Shown: positions 1 through 8,309 of the stretch, piece by piece
Layout of the letters: every line of letters starts with the position of its first letter
How positions within the stretch are numbered: position 1 is the stretch's first letter
Position numbers and translations under genes: made by a program
The notes under the pieces: generated by a model
The model's database searches: none
What the model was told of the DNA's origin: nothing
The model's input: only the letters and a program-made list of their open reading frames with translations
Assembly: GCA_905198295.1 (NCBI GenBank)
Contig: CAJKBW010000051.1
Coordinates: 1 to 21,941, forward strand
Direction of reading: 5' to 3'
From: an uncultured Oscillospiraceae bacterium
Lineage (GTDB): Bacteria; Bacillota; Clostridia; Oscillospirales; Acutalibacteraceae
Length of the DNA: 21,941 nt

Positions 1-69
1 AGAGTTTTTCTGTGCTTTCGGGTTCTACTTTTTCATTTTTACTTTACAGTGCCTTATTTTGCCGCAAAC

Positions 70-1092
70 TCAGCCGGTCAGGCCGGTGCGTTCAAAACCT
101 TGAGTGAAATACCGCTGCAGGAACAGATACAGGATCAGCAGCGGGGTGATGGCCAGCAGCGCGCCGGCCTGCAGGCGGGTGCCGATCAGGTAAGGGTCAC
201 CGCTGAGCGCCTGGGTCGCCTTATTGGTAACCAGGGCGTCCGGCAGCAGCGACAGCGCCATCGAGACGGTTTTGGTGCTGGAAAAATACATCGCGATATA
301 GTAATAGTCGTTCCAGTACCACACAATGGAAAACAGGAAAACGGTCAGCAGCGCCGCCGAAGCATTGGGCAGGATCACCCGGAAAAAGGTCCGGAAAAAG
401 CCACAGCCGTCGATATAGGCGGCGTCCTCCAGCTCGTGCGGGAGCCCCCGGTAAAACTGCCGGAATATGTAGATGAACAGCCCCGAACGGATCCCCACCC
501 CCAGCAGTGCCGGCAGGTACAGGCTGAAGCCGGTGTTGAGGATGTTGACCGTGAACGCTTCGCCCGTGAACAGCCGCCCGATCTGCCCCAGGCCGAAAAA
601 GTCAAACGCTTTATACGACAGATAGGTGGGGGCGTAAATGACCTGCGGCGGCACAATGATGGTGAACAGCACCAGCGCGAACAGCAGCCGTTTGCCTTTG
701 AATTCAAACCGCGCGAAGCCGTACCCCACCAGCGCGCAGGACAGGATCTGGAGCAGCGAGCTGACCACTCCCAGCGTCACCGAATTGCGCAGCGACGTCG
801 GATAATCCATCAGCCGGAAAGCGTCCTGGATATTTTCCAGTGTCAGATGCTTCGGGATCCAGATGACCATCGGATCCGCCATATCATCCGCCTGCCGGAA
901 GCCCACACTGAGCATATACAGCATGGGATACAGAATAATGAAGCTGAAGCCGGTGAAGATCAGCAACCGCCCAATGAACCCGATGACGCCGGACAACCGG
1001 CGGCGCACCCGCGTGCTGCCGAGCACGCGGCCCTCCATCCGCTGCACAAAGCCGGACACCTTCGCCTCCCAAACGGAAAACCAGGGAATCAT
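70..1092 (-). CDS. Carbohydrate ABC transporter permease (MalG/LplC type), second permease pair
   Basis: Inner subunit of a sugar ABC importer that forms the membrane channel together with the permease encoded just upstream. The 340-residue protein has about six hydrophobic segments. It carries the EAA loop of binding-protein-dependent permeases at residues 221-242 (LEDAAYIDGCGFFRTFFRVI), the contact site for the ATPase. The pattern of an N-terminal membrane segment at about 40-65 and a periplasmic-type loop with 'P..LTLENIQ' is usual for the MalG/LplC class. The ATG start follows AAAGGAGG at a good distance, and the upstream permease ends 15 bp before it. This is the last gene of the leftward operon within the window. 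No ATPase gene is present, so the partner ATPase is presumably a shared MsmX-like protein encoded elsewhere. The substrate cannot be read from the sequence. Confidence 0.93.
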   Translation of the reverse strand: MIPWFSVWEAKVSGFVQRMEGRVLGSTRVRRRLSGVIGFIGRLLIFTGFSFIILYPMLYMLSVGFRQADDMADPMVIWIPKHLTLENIQDAFRLMDYPTSLRNSVTLGVVSSLLQILSCALVGYGFARFEFKGKRLLFALVLFTIIVPPQVIYAPTYLSYKAFDFFGLGQIGRLFTGEAFTVNILNTGFSLYLPALLGVGIRSGLFIYIFRQFYRGLPHELEDAAYIDGCGFFRTFFRVILPNASAALLTVFLFSIVWYWNDYYYIAMYFSSTKTVSMALSLLPDALVTNKATQALSGDPYLIGTRLQAGALLAITPLLILYLFLQRYFTQGFERTGLTG

Positions 1093-1107
1093 ATGCCCCC
1101 TCCTTTC

Positions 1108-2013
1108 TCAGTCCGCATAGACCACCCGCCTGCCGAACAGCAAAAACACCAGCGCCAGCAGCACGGCAATGATCAGAAAATACAGCCATGCGATCGTCGA
1201 GCTGTACGCGAAATTCAGCTTATTCCCATATTCCAGAATCTTCTGCATCACCGGGTTGCTGTAATTCGTGAACATCTCCACCACGGTATAAATCAGGGTC
1301 ACCATAAGAATAGGGGTCAGCATCGGGAAGGTGATGAACCAGAACACCTCCCACTTGGTGCCGCCATCCATCGCCGCCGCTTCGTACAGCGTCGGAGATA
1401 TCGACTGCAGTCCCGCGAGGATCAGGGTGATCTGGATACCGGACTGCCAGGACAATTCGAAGATGTTATTCGCCACGCCCACGATTGTGCCCACCAAGCT
1501 TTCGCTCAACCCCATGCCGATGAGCATCTCATAAAAAGCGTCCACCTCGAACAGCTGGCCGCTTTTTTCACTGGACATCATCACGGTGGACATCACGTCG
1601 CCGTTGATGATGTTGATGACCACGCCCGACGCGATGATCACCGGCAGAAAAAAGACAGCGCGCATCAGCCCTCTGCCCCGGAATTTCGGGTTGAGCAGCA
1701 GCGCGATCAGCAGGCTGAACACCAGAATGGTGGGGGTCTGATACAGAATATCCTTAAGTGAAGTCAGCAGGATCCGCAGAAAATCCGGATCCGAAAAAAA
1801 GGCGTAACGGTAATTGTCCAGCCCCGCCGGATTCATCTCAAATCCGCTCGACGTCACCTTGAGTGTATGGAAGGTATACACCAGCGACTCTACGAGCGGT
1901 TTGGCATACAGCAGAAAGAAGCCGATCAGCCAGCTGGCTATGAACGCATAGCCGATACGGCGTTTCTTCTTTTCAAAGGACCAGCGGCCGCCGTTCCTGC
2001 GTATTGTGTTCAT
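1108..2013 (-). CDS. Sugar ABC transporter permease (MalF/LplB type), second permease pair
   Basis: Membrane subunit of a sugar ABC importer, paired with the following MalG-type gene. The 301-residue protein begins with a basic cytoplasmic tail and a first membrane segment at about residues 20-40. The EAA loop lies at about 209-230, with key residues LYEAAAMDGGTKWEVFWFI followed by a proline. Its length and order fit the LplB/UgpA class. The ATG follows GGGAGG by 8 bases, and the stop codon of the DUF5696 gene lies one base upstream, so translational coupling is likely. This pair has no ordinary solute-binding protein next to it. The adjacent DUF5696 lipoprotein is a possible stand-in, or the pair may use the large binding protein encoded further upstream in the operon. 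Both options are inference. Confidence 0.93.
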   Translation of the reverse strand: MNTIRRNGGRWSFEKKKRRIGYAFIASWLIGFFLLYAKPLVESLVYTFHTLKVTSSGFEMNPAGLDNYRYAFFSDPDFLRILLTSLKDILYQTPTILVFSLLIALLLNPKFRGRGLMRAVFFLPVIIASGVVINIINGDVMSTVMMSSEKSGQLFEVDAFYEMLIGMGLSESLVGTIVGVANNIFELSWQSGIQITLILAGLQSISPTLYEAAAMDGGTKWEVFWFITFPMLTPILMVTLIYTVVEMFTNYSNPVMQKILEYGNKLNFAYSSTIAWLYFLIIAVLLALVFLLFGRRVVYAD

Positions 2014-2014
2014 C

Positions 2015-4276
2015 TCATGCGCCTCCCTTCCTGCTGTCCTCCCGCACCGCCGTGAAACTCCGGGCGGGCACCGCTGTATCCCCCCAGTTTTCCGCTGTGT
2101 AACCGTAGTTGACGTACACGGTCACGCCGTTCTCATACACTGTGGCGCTGAGATCACCACGCCGGTTGTGCCCGACGATGGTGCTGTCCCCAATCTGCTC
2201 CGCGAGCTGCGTGAGTGCCTGTTGGTATTCTGCCGCCTGCCCGATCCAGTCGGCGGCCGACGCGCTGGTGTACGCGGCGTACACCGTGTCCCGCGTGAGC
2301 TGCGCTTCCCCACCGATCAGGGTGAACAGCAGTCCGCTGCCGGTTTCCGCCGCCTGCAGGAATATCTCCTGCGGGTCGTCCGCCTGATTGACCGACGGGG
2401 TGCTGTACGGGATGCAGCCCTTGAGCACCATCTGAAGAAACGGCACCGACTCATCTTCGATGTTATAACGGCTGGAGGCCAGCGGCAGCGCCGGCAGGCA
2501 GTCCGCATAAGCCCATACATAGGCGTTGGCCCGCACACCCGTCAGTCCGCGGCCGGCCGCTTTCGCCTTATTCAGCGCCGCCTGCACGGCGAGCACGCTC
2601 TGTTCCCGGCCGTAGCCTGCGCTGTAATCGCTGTACAGCATATACGCGGCCGATCCCATGCCCACGCCGGTTTCGCCGGAGGCGTCCTGTTTCTGCAGGC
2701 CGGTCAGGAACCGTTCGAATACATCCGTGAAAACGCCGGGCGTCAGCAGGTTTTCCTGTGTCCCCTCCACCGTCTGACGGCTGGCGAGATCATAGCGGCT
2801 GATCGCCGCGGGCACCCCGCTGACCGTGCGGGCAGCGTGCAGGAACGAGCTGTACCCGCTCCCCCATTTCGCGGCCTTCTGGAATTCACTGTCAAGATAT
2901 AGGGCGATCCCCTGCCCACGGCAGAACTCCTGCAGCGCCGCCAGCTCCTTTTTCCCGCCGAGCGCGGAAGCCGGCGATGCCTTGACGTCGATTTTTCCCT
3001 GCAGCATTGGCTGCGACCAGCCCTCCAGCAGCACCGTCAGGTCATCCGCACCGCTTTCCTCCAGCTGCCGCAGGATCTCCTCCGCCTGTGCAAAGCCGGT
3101 AAGCTTTTCGATCTGTTTGGTCGGAATGCCGAACACCGATTTTTCCTTGAGCGCGCCGCCCAGCAGGCGGACATACAGCGGCATCGCCGCCGTTTTCTCC
3201 GCCGGCAGCCATCCCTGCCCGATCAGCCACTCGCGGCAGGAGGCCGCCATCCCGGCGTAATCCGCCTGCCCCTCGTCCAGAAAACGGTAGGTCACGCCCA
3301 GTGTGCCGCCGCCGAGAGCGCCCTCCTGATACAGACGCACCTCCTTGGTGACCCCCACCGAAGTGCCGATGGTATAGCCCTCGGTGCTGCGCAGTGTAAA
3401 GTCCGCGCTGATGAGATTATAGGACGTGGATTTGCCGGCGACCGATGCTTCCACCGCCGCGCAGGCCGCCCCCTCACCGATCACCGCCAGCAGGCCGGTC
3501 GTCCCTTTGCAGATGCCGAACACCGGCAGCAGCACATTTTCCCCTGTATACGCCAGCGCCTCCTGCTCACGGGCAGCCTCCGCGCCGTATACCGGCATCG
3601 AAAAGCTGTCGTACAGGTATTTGCCGTTGTTGAACCGAATGAGCGCGCCGGAGCCGTCCGGCACCAGGAAATACCCCTCTTCCTCCGGGCCGGCCGCACC
3701 GAAGGCGGGCAGCAGCGTCAGCGTCAGCAGGCGGTTTTCCCCCAGTTCCTGAATCTCGGCCACCGGGACAGAACAGTGCAGTCCGTCCGGCTGGAGCTGC
3801 ACATCCAGCGGGATGACGATCTCCTCGTCCACAAAGGTGTACTCCGCCCGGAAGCCGTCTTCGATGGCGTACAGTTTCAGCCCGTCCTTGCGTACCGACG
3901 CCGTATAGCCGGAGGAGGTGCTGATATTACCCAGCGCATCCTGATATTCGATGCGCAACGCCGATGCCAGCAGCGCGCGCCCGTTGCCCTTGGCGATCTC
4001 ATCCGCTTCCCGCTCCCGGGCGGTCGGGTTGGAGCGCCAGCGGATGCCCGCAGCGCGGTTTTCCGCCGCAAATTCACCGGTGGCAGTGTCCACTGTCAGC
4101 TGCCAGGCGCCGACCGACGCCACCGTCTGTTCCCCGCCGGAAAGCAGCTCACCTAAGGCGCGCGGAGCCGTATCCGCGGCAGCAGGCGCCTGAATCCCGC
4201 GGCAGCCGCACAGAGACAGTGCGCAGAGCACCGCCGCCGCGCCGGCGGTAAGCCGGCTGGTTCGTTTCCTGTACAT
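2015..4276 (-). CDS. DUF5696-like lipoprotein, possible glycan-active or glycan-binding protein
   Basis: A 753-residue exported lipoprotein. The signal peptide is basic and then hydrophobic, ending in the lipobox LCGC with the lipidated Cys at about residue 25. The mature protein starts with a beta-rich region (about 50-330) containing the 'GYFLVPDGSGALIRFNNGK' signature. An alpha/beta region follows, with DDLTVLLEGW and a repeated 'ALYLDSEF' type strand-end pattern, suggesting a TIM-barrel fold. I match this layout to DUF5696 proteins of Bacillota, known to me as neighbours of sugar ABC permeases and YIP1 proteins. No catalytic activity is established for that family as far as I know. The ATG follows AGGAGG by 5 bases. 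The gene lies between the NHL/YIP1 gene (17 bp upstream) and a permease pair (one base downstream), which argues for a surface role in capturing or trimming the imported substrate. Confidence 0.75.
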   Translation of the reverse strand: MYRKRTSRLTAGAAAVLCALSLCGCRGIQAPAAADTAPRALGELLSGGEQTVASVGAWQLTVDTATGEFAAENRAAGIRWRSNPTAREREADEIAKGNGRALLASALRIEYQDALGNISTSSGYTASVRKDGLKLYAIEDGFRAEYTFVDEEIVIPLDVQLQPDGLHCSVPVAEIQELGENRLLTLTLLPAFGAAGPEEEGYFLVPDGSGALIRFNNGKYLYDSFSMPVYGAEAAREQEALAYTGENVLLPVFGICKGTTGLLAVIGEGAACAAVEASVAGKSTSYNLISADFTLRSTEGYTIGTSVGVTKEVRLYQEGALGGGTLGVTYRFLDEGQADYAGMAASCREWLIGQGWLPAEKTAAMPLYVRLLGGALKEKSVFGIPTKQIEKLTGFAQAEEILRQLEESGADDLTVLLEGWSQPMLQGKIDVKASPASALGGKKELAALQEFCRGQGIALYLDSEFQKAAKWGSGYSSFLHAARTVSGVPAAISRYDLASRQTVEGTQENLLTPGVFTDVFERFLTGLQKQDASGETGVGMGSAAYMLYSDYSAGYGREQSVLAVQAALNKAKAAGRGLTGVRANAYVWAYADCLPALPLASSRYNIEDESVPFLQMVLKGCIPYSTPSVNQADDPQEIFLQAAETGSGLLFTLIGGEAQLTRDTVYAAYTSASAADWIGQAAEYQQALTQLAEQIGDSTIVGHNRRGDLSATVYENGVTVYVNYGYTAENWGDTAVPARSFTAVREDSRKGGA

Positions 4277-4293
4277 ACAAACCTCCTATCGCG

Positions 4294-6402
4294 CTACTGC
4301 ACGCGCAGCATGATCTCCCGCGCCACCGTCTGGATAAAGTTGGCGACCTGCTGGAACAGGCTGAACAGCAGCACCAGCACAAAAACCACCACCAGCATGG
4401 CAGCCAGCGTCAGCAGGATACAGCCGATGGTCTGCCAGAACGAAAATTCCTGATAGTCAATCAGACCGGACAGCAGAATCCACACCGCCCACAGCACGCA
4501 CGCCCCCTGCAGGATGGTCATGAACATCGATTCCGTCGTCAGCAGCACGTTGCTCAGCAGCACATTGATCCATACAGCCGCCACGTACGGCGTCAGTGCC
4601 ACCGCACTGACCGTCCATATCTCCCGCGGGGCTGCCTTGCCGGAAAACAGGGTGGACACCGCCCAGTGACAGATCACCCACAGCAGGAAGACCAGGATCG
4701 TCCGGGAAAATTCGGTGGCCAGATTGAGGGCGGAAAAGTCGTTGGTATTGAACAGGAATCCGGTCAGCTGCCGCTGCGCCACCCGGCCAGTGAAAAGCAG
4801 CAGCAGAATAAACAGCGTAAAGAGCAGCAGGGTGTGCTTCTGCTCCCGCAGGTCGTCAAAGCCGTCGGTCGGATGGCTGAGAATATGCCGCACATACGCC
4901 CTCTTCCGGGGGCCGTACGCCGCGGCGGCAGGCGTCCGCCTGCGCCGGCGCACCAGCACGCACACCCCCGCGAGCAGGGCCGCAGCGGCCAGCCCCGACA
5001 GCAGCCAGGGGAATAGCGTCCGCATCCGGTCATCGCGGCTGCGCTGAAAGGCCTTTTCGTAATCCACCCGGTCGTTGCCCTCGCGGAACCAGTCCATCGC
5101 CGCGGTGTAGTCTCCCAGGTTATACAGTGCGCGTCCCACGCCGTTGATCGCCAGCTCCAGATGGCGGTCGGCGCCGAGTACCTGCTGCCAGCTCTCCAGC
5201 GAGGCGGCGTATTCCCCCGCCGCATACGCTGTCTGCGCCCGCACGATGTTCTCCGCAAAGGCGGTGCGGGACAGCACGGTGATATCGTTTTTCGCGGAAT
5301 CCAGCACCACCAGCCGGGTCCCCATATCGTCAATCGCCGCACACTTGCGGAAATACCCCTCCCGCTCGGCGGCACCTCCGTATGCACCGATCAGCTCGCC
5401 GCTTTCGGTATACATGAAAATGCGCCCACGGGTAAAGTCCAGCCCGTAAATATACCCCTCACTGTCGCAGCAGACGTCTACAAACGAGCTGCGCTGTGCG
5501 GTGCCGTTGAGATAACTGACCTTCAGATCGCCGTAAACCTCCTGATACGCGGCGGCGAGGGTGCTGCTTCTGCGCAGCACGTTGACGCTCACCGGGTTAA
5601 AACGCTTGATCTGGTTCTGGTTGGTCTGGGAAATCTCGGTGCAGGTATAGATAAAGTTCCGGCTGTCAATATCGAAATTCGCCACCTGATCCGGCACATT
5701 CTTCTCGATTTTTTCCCGCTGTTCCTGATTGAGCAGCTTTTTCCAGAAGTTATTGAGCGCCACCGTCAGGGTGATTTCCACCGTGTTCGCGCCGTAATAG
5801 CCCTGAAAGACGCCGTCCTGCGTGTAAACAGCGGCGCCCTCGAGCATCCCGGCACCGAGCACGTATACAAACCCATTGGTATCCGCCAGCACATTCACCG
5901 GAAGGAAATCCACGCTTTCAAAGGTGATTTCCCCCTCCGGCTGCCGGTATTCCGCCAAGATATTCCCCTGCGCGTCCACGCACACCGCGCGCTTATTGCC
6001 CTGATCAGCCACATAGATGCGCTCCTGTGCATCCACGAACACCCCCATCGGTGCGCTGAGCGTTTGTGCCGCGCCGTCCGACCCGGTCAGCTCATGCAGC
6101 TCGCCGAGCAGTGTGAAATCCGCGTCATACACCACCACCCGGTTCCGGCCGGTATCCGCCACATAGACCTTATTGCCATGACGCGCGTCCACAAACAGGT
6201 CCTGCGGCTCCTTGAACGGCAGCAGCCCGCTGTCCTCTGCACGGATCACCCGCTGCGCCTCGTACAGGTCGGGAAGCGGCTCGGCATCGCCCCAGTTGGT
6301 ATACGTATAACTGTCCCGCACGTCCGCATCGGCCGCGCATTCCATCGCCGGCAGGAGCAGCAGCACAGCCGCGCACAGCAATGTCCGAATTCGCTTTTTC
6401 AT
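4294..6402 (-). CDS. Exported NHL-repeat / TPR / YIP1-domain membrane protein
   Basis: A 702-residue membrane protein of unknown role. After a signal peptide (about residues 1-24) come NHL-type beta-propeller repeats (about 55-380), visible as recurring 'VDA...VYVADTGRNRVVVYD' and 'VDAQERIYVADQGNKRAV' units. A short TPR-like helical stretch follows at about 390-460 (AAGEYAASLESWQQVL, ALYNLGDYTAAMDWF). Then there is one membrane helix at about 463-485 ending in RRRRR, and a C-terminal YIP1-type membrane domain at about 505-700 with roughly five helices. The propeller and TPR should be outside the cell and the YIP1 part in the membrane. The ATG follows a GGGGGA ribosome site. The gene sits between the two permease pairs. 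It could be a surface sensor, a scaffold for the importer, or a polysaccharide-binding element; nothing in the sequence decides this. Confidence 0.82.
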   Translation of the reverse strand: MKKRIRTLLCAAVLLLLPAMECAADADVRDSYTYTNWGDAEPLPDLYEAQRVIRAEDSGLLPFKEPQDLFVDARHGNKVYVADTGRNRVVVYDADFTLLGELHELTGSDGAAQTLSAPMGVFVDAQERIYVADQGNKRAVCVDAQGNILAEYRQPEGEITFESVDFLPVNVLADTNGFVYVLGAGMLEGAAVYTQDGVFQGYYGANTVEITLTVALNNFWKKLLNQEQREKIEKNVPDQVANFDIDSRNFIYTCTEISQTNQNQIKRFNPVSVNVLRRSSTLAAAYQEVYGDLKVSYLNGTAQRSSFVDVCCDSEGYIYGLDFTRGRIFMYTESGELIGAYGGAAEREGYFRKCAAIDDMGTRLVVLDSAKNDITVLSRTAFAENIVRAQTAYAAGEYAASLESWQQVLGADRHLELAINGVGRALYNLGDYTAAMDWFREGNDRVDYEKAFQRSRDDRMRTLFPWLLSGLAAAALLAGVCVLVRRRRRTPAAAAYGPRKRAYVRHILSHPTDGFDDLREQKHTLLLFTLFILLLLFTGRVAQRQLTGFLFNTNDFSALNLATEFSRTILVFLLWVICHWAVSTLFSGKAAPREIWTVSAVALTPYVAAVWINVLLSNVLLTTESMFMTILQGACVLWAVWILLSGLIDYQEFSFWQTIGCILLTLAAMLVVVFVLVLLFSLFQQVANFIQTVAREIMLRVQ

Positions 6403-6413
6403 TGGCTTCCCCC

Positions 6414-7340
6414 TTATTCCTTAATGCCGGCGTGCGCCATGGTGGCGATGATCCGGCTCTGGGAAAAGACAAACAGCAGAATGGGAGGGATCATCATAAA
6501 CACGGTGGACGCCATGCCCGCGCCCTGCCGGGCGATGGTGCTGCCGGTGGACAGGATCTGGCTGATCGCCGAGGGCAGCATTTTGAGCGATTCGTCATAG
6601 ATGACCATCTGCCCGTTGTTCGCCCAGGCGCTCTGAAACACAAAAATGATCAAGGTCAGCCACGCGGGCTTGACATTGGGCATCACGATACGCCACCAGA
6701 TACCGTATTCGCTCGATCCATCGATGCGTGCCGCCTCCAGCACCGACTGCGGGATCTGCTCCATGAACTGCTTCATCAGGAACAGCCCGAGCGAAGTGCC
6801 GATATACGGGAAGATCAGCGCACCGTATGTATTGAGAAGGCCCAGCTTCTCGATGACCACATACTGGGTCAGGAAGGTCACCTGCGGCACGAACAGCAGC
6901 GCGACCACCACGGTGGAAAAAATGAGCTTCTTGCCGTGGAATTCGTTCTTGGCCAGCGGGTATGCCGCCATCGACGAAAACAGCACATGCAGAACGGTGC
7001 AGCACACCACTACAAACACGCTGTTGAACACATATCGCCAGAAGGACATCATCGAGTTGGCAAAAAAGCCGAAAAGCTCCCGGTAGTTGTTCCAGGTCGG
7101 ATTAAGCGCCACGAACTTCGGCGGATACAGGAAAAATTCATCAAACGGCTTGAAGGAGGACACCACCGCATAATACAGCGGCAGCGCCATGACCATCCCC
7201 ATGAGCACCAGAAAGACCCAGATGCCGACCGTTCCGCCGGCCGAGCGGTTGACCCTTCGGTGCCACAGGTGCATCGTCCTCCTGTGCCGCGTGCGCCCCG
7301 CGGCACCCGCCGCACACGCCGTCAGCCGCTTATCTTTCAC
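6414..7340 (-). CDS. Carbohydrate ABC transporter permease (MalG type), first permease pair
   Basis: Channel-forming subunit of a sugar ABC importer. The 308-residue protein has a 35-residue basic, alanine-rich cytoplasmic tail and then six hydrophobic segments. The EAA loop at about residues 200-221 reads VLEAARIDGSSEYGIWWRIV, followed by MPNVKP, which is typical of the MalG class. The GTG start is chosen because AAAAGGAGG lies 8 bases upstream. The preceding permease gene ends 14 bp upstream, so the two subunits should be made together. It follows the large solute-binding protein gene in the operon, the usual order for a complete importer lacking only its ATPase. The 11-bp gap to the NHL/YIP1 gene downstream keeps that gene in the same transcript. 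Confidence 0.93.
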   Translation of the reverse strand: MKDKRLTACAAGAAGRTRHRRTMHLWHRRVNRSAGGTVGIWVFLVLMGMVMALPLYYAVVSSFKPFDEFFLYPPKFVALNPTWNNYRELFGFFANSMMSFWRYVFNSVFVVVCCTVLHVLFSSMAAYPLAKNEFHGKKLIFSTVVVALLFVPQVTFLTQYVVIEKLGLLNTYGALIFPYIGTSLGLFLMKQFMEQIPQSVLEAARIDGSSEYGIWWRIVMPNVKPAWLTLIIFVFQSAWANNGQMVIYDESLKMLPSAISQILSTGSTIARQGAGMASTVFMMIPPILLFVFSQSRIIATMAHAGIKE

Positions 7341-7354
7341 AGGAATCCCTCCTT

Positions 7355-8287
7355 TTAATGACCGACCCGCCGGATCACCAGGTTCACCAGCTTATTCATC
7401 AGCAGCATCAGCGCAAACACAAAGGCGGCCAGCGCACACGCATAGCCCATTTCATAGCGGGTGCTGCCGTAGTCCATGATGTGGGTGACCAGCGTTTCAC
7501 CGGCATATTCGGTACTCGGGAAGCCAACCAGCTGCACCGAAATATCTGCCACCGTGAAGGCGGACACAATCTGCATCACCGCGCTGAACAGCATCTGGGA
7601 TTTCATCGACGGCAGGGTGACGTACCATAGCTCCTGAAACCGGTTGCGTACTCCATCGATCGCGCATGCATCAAACAGCGAGGGGTCCACCCCCTGAAAA
7701 CCGGCGATGAATGCCAGGAATCCGCTGCCGAGGCTCAGCCACAGCTGGGTAACGATCAGCACCGTCATGATCGTGCCGGTATCCTGCAGCCAGGCGATCG
7801 GTTCCTTAAGCAGTCCCACACTCAGCAGCCAGCCGTTGAAAATCCCGTAACGGTCGGCGCCGAAAAACAGCTGGAACACCGTATAGGCCTGCCCCGAAAG
7901 CGCAGGCGCATAAAACACGGTGGTCATCACCGCCCGCGGGATCCGCGGCATCTCGTTGATCAGCCAGGCAAACAGAAAACAGAGCACATATCCCACCGGT
8001 CCGGTCACACAGGCAAAGATCAGGGTGTTTTTCAGCGCGGTCAAAAACACGCTGTCGTCGAGAAACATCCGCAGGAAATTATCCCAGCCCACAAACTCCG
8101 GCGGCTGCAGCATATTGAAGTTGGTAAAACCCAGCACCACCGACATGATCACCGGCAGCAGGGTAAAGGTCACAAAAAACAGCAGATACGGCGCCATCAT
8201 CACATAGTTGGGCGCCTCACGCCGCAGATCGCGCCGCAGGCGGGAACCCCGCACGCCGGCCGCCTGCTCACCCGTATTCCGCTTCAC
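7355..8287 (-). CDS. Sugar ABC transporter permease (MalF/UgpA type), first permease pair
   Basis: Channel-forming partner of the MalG-type permease downstream. The 310-residue protein has a basic N-terminal tail of about 28 residues, then 'YVMMAPYLLFFVTFTLLPV', the usual opening membrane segment of UgpA-class permeases. The EAA loop lies at about residues 203-226 (SLFDACAIDGVRNRFQELWY). Here the canonical EAA reads DACAIDG; the diagnostic DG is kept. The GTG start follows a GGCGGAG ribosome site at short spacing. The gene begins 22 bp after the stop of the solute-binding protein gene, so binding protein and permeases form one transcriptional unit. Confidence 0.93.
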   Translation of the reverse strand: MKRNTGEQAAGVRGSRLRRDLRREAPNYVMMAPYLLFFVTFTLLPVIMSVVLGFTNFNMLQPPEFVGWDNFLRMFLDDSVFLTALKNTLIFACVTGPVGYVLCFLFAWLINEMPRIPRAVMTTVFYAPALSGQAYTVFQLFFGADRYGIFNGWLLSVGLLKEPIAWLQDTGTIMTVLIVTQLWLSLGSGFLAFIAGFQGVDPSLFDACAIDGVRNRFQELWYVTLPSMKSQMLFSAVMQIVSAFTVADISVQLVGFPSTEYAGETLVTHIMDYGSTRYEMGYACALAAFVFALMLLMNKLVNLVIRRVGH

Positions 8288-8309
8288 GTTACTCCGCCTT
8301 TCTCCAGAA

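Noticed and set aside
1..69. Possible terminator or gene start left of the last permease
   Set aside because: Only a distant GAGTTT / AAACTC match and a minus-strand ATG-AAA-AAG-TAG are present; neither makes a credible element.
49..1761. Long plus-strand open frame of 570 codons opposite the second permease pair
   Set aside because: Its product is rich in His, Gln, Arg and Pro with no domain pattern, and it lies antisense to two clear permeases. It is a by-product of high-GC codon use. The same holds for the plus-strand frames at 5161-6600 and 9231-11009.
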